Positions 56,437 to 62,169 of a stretch of 64,000 nucleotides of DNA are shown piece by piece (position 1 is the first letter of the stretch; each line of letters starts with the position of its first letter). The notes beneath the pieces were generated by a model, which was not told the origin of the DNA, searched no databases, and was given only the letters and a program-made list of their open reading frames with translations. A program made the position numbers and the translations under genes. The stretch is from Sycon ciliatum. Lineage: Eukaryota; Porifera; Calcarea; Leucosolenida; Sycettidae. The stretch lies in assembly GCF_964019385.1 (NCBI RefSeq), contig NC_088650.1:24329711-24393710 (forward strand). Direction: 5' to 3'.

Positions 56437-59400
56437 GTGTCTCGCAACACGCTGTAAATCTATTACCTAAACAGCAATGTAGATGATAAGGATATGGAAG
56501 GGCCAGCCAGGACAGCTCAAATTAATGCCTTGGACTCACAATATAGGTTCTGGACTGGTTCCTTGGCAACATGCTTCTGTGCCCAAATGCACACTACCAT
56601 CGGCTGGCTAGTCCCGAAATTGAGAAGCCAGAGACGCAGAAAATATACTGATTCATGCAGCCAATGGACAAATATGTAATATCAGGTGTTCGGGGCACAT
56701 TTGTAGGACTGACACCATAGACGGAATACGTGGCAATGCCTCGAACCTCTCGTAAACAAATTCACTTTCTTCTGTTTGTATCAGACAGCCATACCTTAGT
56801 TGCATGAGTATGTCTGTTTGGTCTTGAGCAACTGCAAGTATATCACGGAATCACTTCTTACTGCCATAAAGCCTCAACAATGATGTGAAATGCAAAACCT
56901 GTGTGGCAGGGTCCTCACAGGCATACCTCCAATGAAAGTATGGGTTGGAGGTGGGTTAAAAATAGAAGAAATGTGTTTCTAAAAGAGAAATACAGGTAAT
57001 GCTAATACTGCTGTGAGCATTGCCTTACTTTATGAAAGTGCTGGGTGGGAGAACTGTAGCTCTCAGAGAGTGAAGACCATCACTACCGTCCAAGTTCCTG
57101 CAGGCAAGAGCAAAGGAATGAACACTTCTAGAGCAAGATATGTTGCCTGTAAGATTACAAGAGGGCAAGCAATATTTCTCTTCTCTTCAGCGAAAGCGGG
57201 CTGGGTGCCCTTTGTGAGTACACAGAAACCTTTTGCATGGTCGTTGTAGACCCCAAAGCAAACCTAATTACAAATTTTGAGCGAAATCGGAGAGATTTCC
57301 TTACTTTTGGGGTTTTCTCAGACCTGCTATGTTATCAGACTTTTCAGAGTCTCAGGCAAAAGAGCCTCATATTACTCAGAACATCAACCAAGAAGATAGT
57401 GAGGTTTTCCTAGGAGTTAGCAGCCAGTTAAAGAAGAGATCTGAATCACTTGTATCATCTTCTCATCGTATCTGATTACCGCCCCATGGCCTTTAACAAT
57501 ATACATGTAGGATGAATTGATTTTGTAAGCAAGGACTGTTGAGTCCAGGACCAGAAAGCATCAGCTCTTAGCTAATTGATAAATGTAGCTTCGTTCTTAC
57601 AGAGATTCCAAAGACATTTGCTGAGCCAGGAGACCAGACGGTAGGAATGTCAGGTTGCGAAGAGACGTGAAGTTGACGCTGCAGAACAAAATATGCACAT
57701 TCATCCTCCTTGGTTAGAACACATCTCTTTCACAAAAGCATAATCTTTCCATTCCCGGATTGCACTATTTCATTTGGTAATCTGCTCTCGCAAATCTATC
57801 GCATATAGTAAAATATCCAGTGGATGCAAAATCATCACAAACAGACACACATGAAAATTTAATATTATTCAACTCAAGTGGTTTCATGTAGGACACACCT
57901 CAGCATTTCCTAAAAACAAATCTGTAAGCTAGCAGTTTCGGCATCATGGATGCAGCGGCTGTGTTGCATACTCTGCCCATGTTATGGATGCCATGCACAA
58001 AGCCATTGTAAACCAAGCATGGAGACTTACTGTCGTATATTTGAGGTGTCAGAAAAGAAACAACCAGGAATTGTCTGCAGTGCTAGAGAGTGGAGGGTTC
58101 TACCAGAAAAATGCACACGAACATCAAAATATCATTTCCAACATTAGGGATGTTGAGCAACGTGAAAGTTCGAAAGAAAATTTGTGTCCGGGAACAAGTA
58201 CAGAAACAAAGCTCGAAACTTCCCAAACTTGGACACGAAGTTGTAGTGATTCACGGAAGTAACTTTCTCTTTCCCCAGTACTCACTTGAGACTGGGGAGT
58301 AGTAAAATATTAACTTCTCCCTCCTTGAGACTGAGTGTCTGAGGACGGTACTATAAAATTCACAGCGACTTGGGTCCTGTTTTTGTTTTGTTCTTACGAA
58401 AAAGGCATATCAGTTTGCTAACCTCACAAGCCTCCTTCTTCTGAATGATATTTGCGCAAAATATCACCGCCACCAAAAGTTCAAACTTTTGCGTTGCTTA
58501 AAACGTCCCCATTACTGCAAACATATTTCGTAAAAAAATCCATCACCCAGCTTTACAACTAACAGATGGTAGACAATACACACTAAATGTGGTGTCCCCC
58601 TCATAGGAAAGCTAGCATCATGACATGACACCCCTGACGTTCGGACCCATCCGGGTCCACGTTTTGTACGAATTCATGCATGGTCGAGGTAATTGCCTTG
58701 AAATCATGGTGAAACATCTGCACTTTCCGACGGGACTAGATTTTCCTGTCCCCTGACACTGCTGGTATACAACAGTATCTCAGCAACATGAGACATGATG
58801 GCCTGCCCACCACATGCGCTACTATACTATGGTCCATAATACCCCAACGGCAATATTTCTGAACTTGTGAGATCATCAGTTTCAAGCCATAACAACTAGG
58901 AATACACAGTTTGATTTTGAAACCATCCACCACCTGTCGCCATGTGAGCATTGTGCCTGTAAACCCTGATGCCAAGAGAAACATTGGCATGGATAAACAT
59001 CCACAACACCATAGCGAGGACATTCGTTCTTGGATTGGCATGGGTGAGTATTCATTCCTTACATGTTCCTGAGGCTGAACAACACTGATATTGCTCCGGA
59101 TGGTATACTGGTGAATGTGTCCATGTTGGATATCGTCCTGTACCGGGCCAGATTCAGATAAGCATATGCACGTGGCAACACAATCAGATAAAGGTTACTG
59201 CTTCAAGCACACGGATGAGTACTGAGCTTTGGGATTCATCTTAGATTATCGAAGAGACATTCTCTGTAAATGGGTATACATTTGCAAAAGTAAATTGGTA
59301 ATTTGCCTCAGGAAGGGCGCTCAGCTGCTGCTCTTTTCATCACTGAGGTGAAATTGAATGTCATCACAACAGGCAACACACATGGTTATTTTTACAAGGA

Positions 59401-62079
59401 GGAAAACGTCCTTCTGCCAACACAATAACATGGAGCACTATAACACACAAGAGGCACAAAAGGAGGTTTACAGAGTTCGTAGCAACTCAGAGGTTTCTTG
59501 CACAATACAATCATCAGACGACTTCTGACGTATTCAGTGGGACTTCCCCAATTACAATTGCATAGCATAGTTTCATGATAGCCAGTTGGTATTGAGTTTA
59601 AACACAGAACTATTGCCATGATGGTCGTGTTGATGGTCACTAGGGTAAGGGAGCTATTAGTGCAGAAAGCATTGATTGATAGTGAATAAATTTGTTTGTA
59701 TGAAGAACTGTAAACAGAAGTGCGTGACTTACAGAGTTTCAAGACTTTGAAGGTTACTACCGAATGCCTGAATAGTGGTGAGCCTCAATGAATCCAATAC
59801 CCTACGCACATACAGGCAATAGAAAGACACACGGTGAGACAGATCGATGAGGACGACAACAAGCAGTGAATGCACAAACCGCAGCAGGAACACAGGACAT
59901 ATTTGTGCGAGCAGATTTTATAGTTTCAATTGTGGACCCCCAACAGACATCAACGTCTTTTTAGTAGGTAATCCGAAGTCCTTTTCATAGAGCCATACTT
60001 CATGAGTGTCTATGTCTATTGAACTTTCCCACTGGACTTATGGGCATGATACCAGTACCCCAACGACCAGTACTCGTTTTAACCCACATCCCTATTCTGC
60101 TACCTATTCCACACTCGTTGTGGAATACATGAGTTTTAGTCATTTTAGTAAAAATGGAAATCTTTTGTGTGGAAAGGCACTCAAGCTCTTGCAAAAGGCC
60201 TTCCCATTTCACATGCAAGTGCCAACGCTCATACTCACAGATTTGTTATGTCAAAACTGCCGAACAAGCTTGGTAGAGATGTAAGCGGCATACCTTCCAG
60301 AACCCTGAAACCAACACAGCATGTTACTAGCAAGTTGAGCTCACAAAAGGATAAAAAAATTCCGTGGAGATCAGAATGTTATTTTAACACAATGAAAAGA
60401 GTGAGTTGTGCACTCAGTACAATTGCCATTAGCAAACACTAAAGAAGTTATACATGACAAATAGTTCTTTTGCTAATGGTGTTTGTACTGAGTGCGCAAC
60501 TCACTCTTTTTATTGCATTAATCACCAAACATGTAGGGAGCAACACACTCTTCCCCTACTATCGCCGAAGTCGCACCAACCTCTTCTTCACAAAAGGTTG
60601 GTAGCAATAATAACAACAGTTCTATAAATTGAAGAAGGGAAGAGAAACACTCCCAGAAAATATCCACCACAAGTGCTGACGTAGCGTAACCTGAAAATAT
60701 CAGGCAATCGATACGACAAGTTATACAAATCAGCACTCTGGGGTGATGCTTTCCCGTTCTAAAGTGTGTGGCCACTCACAGCTCCACCAGGGATGTTAGA
60801 TTGGTGAAAATACCAAACGGTAGGGATGTCAGACTGGCCATTTGTCGGAGTCGCCTGCAGAACGAAATAAGGGATAATAGCACAAGCTGGTGTTAGAAGG
60901 TGAACTGACATAACCGATTCCCAATGTAATCAGGTAGAACTTGTACTGACATTCAATTGCGTGCACCGCTTTCAAAAGAATGTATAACATACAGTGCACA
61001 GCAGCCAGTTTTCCACACTAACATACAAACAACTTCCTGGATTGATTTAATATTGCATCAGAAACGATCCACTCTCTTCCGGAGGGCGTAACAGAAAATT
61101 CGCCTAACACCTGTTGGTAAGGAGGACGTCACTTACAGGACTTCTATCGTCACACTGTTGCCAAATACATCCTCTGCTATTGAAGTCAGGTTCGGCATCG
61201 ACACAATCTCCCTGTGAGGCAGAGAAGTAGACACAGACACAGCATACAACGTTTGTTTTCGGCTCAAGGCCTGACCTCGGTGTTAATCAATGCATCAAAG
61301 CACACAAAACGTCCAAGCCCATACACAATATGTTACCTCTTTGCCTACACATATTCCATATCATCAGGAAATAGATACGAAATATTGTCCGAGTCCATGC
61401 CAAGCCTATCCGAGTCTTGAATTGGAAAGATTCACGAAAGTGTGCTGTGGTGGATTCACTTACACTCGCAGCAGGAAGGGGAGGTTAGACAAGAAGTTGC
61501 TCTGGAACGTGGTTAGAGTTGGTGATGTAGAGATGGCACTAAGTACATGGACACAAGGAAACGGTCAGTCAGTCATTGGCTTCTCAGAGGCCCATTGATA
61601 GCTAGAGTATCATCACATACCCAAGCTGCAATGATATTCGCATAGAGCGTCACTGCATATACCAAATATAGATGACAACCTCCTTGCTATCTTCTAGCAC
61701 ACCACAGTCTACACTTTACTAAGAACACTATTGTTAGTGCACACTGAAATAGGCAGTCTTACAGTATCCAGTGTAGCATGGATGAACAGTGTTGCATGGA
61801 TGAACAGAGTAGTATGGATGAACAGAGTAGTATGGAACACAGAAATCAGTTTGTGTTTGGCCAGGACTTGTGTCTTTATCTGATGACTTGCACGTATAAC
61901 ATACGAGCTAGTTTTCCTACAATTTCCTGTTTCGGCCATTGCACTGGTTAATGCAGTCAGTTTAGCCTAGCCACTGACACCATCACGTGTAGAGTTCCTG
62001 GCATTGCCACAGCAACAACAAAACCTATATGAGTACAGTGCTTATGTCGATTTCCAGCTCGAGAGTCAGATTGCTTCAA

Positions 62080-62169
<90 letters not shown>

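Noticed and set aside
57984-58262. 92-aa plus-strand ORF
   Set aside because: Overlaps two other open frames, no domain, no splice or start support.
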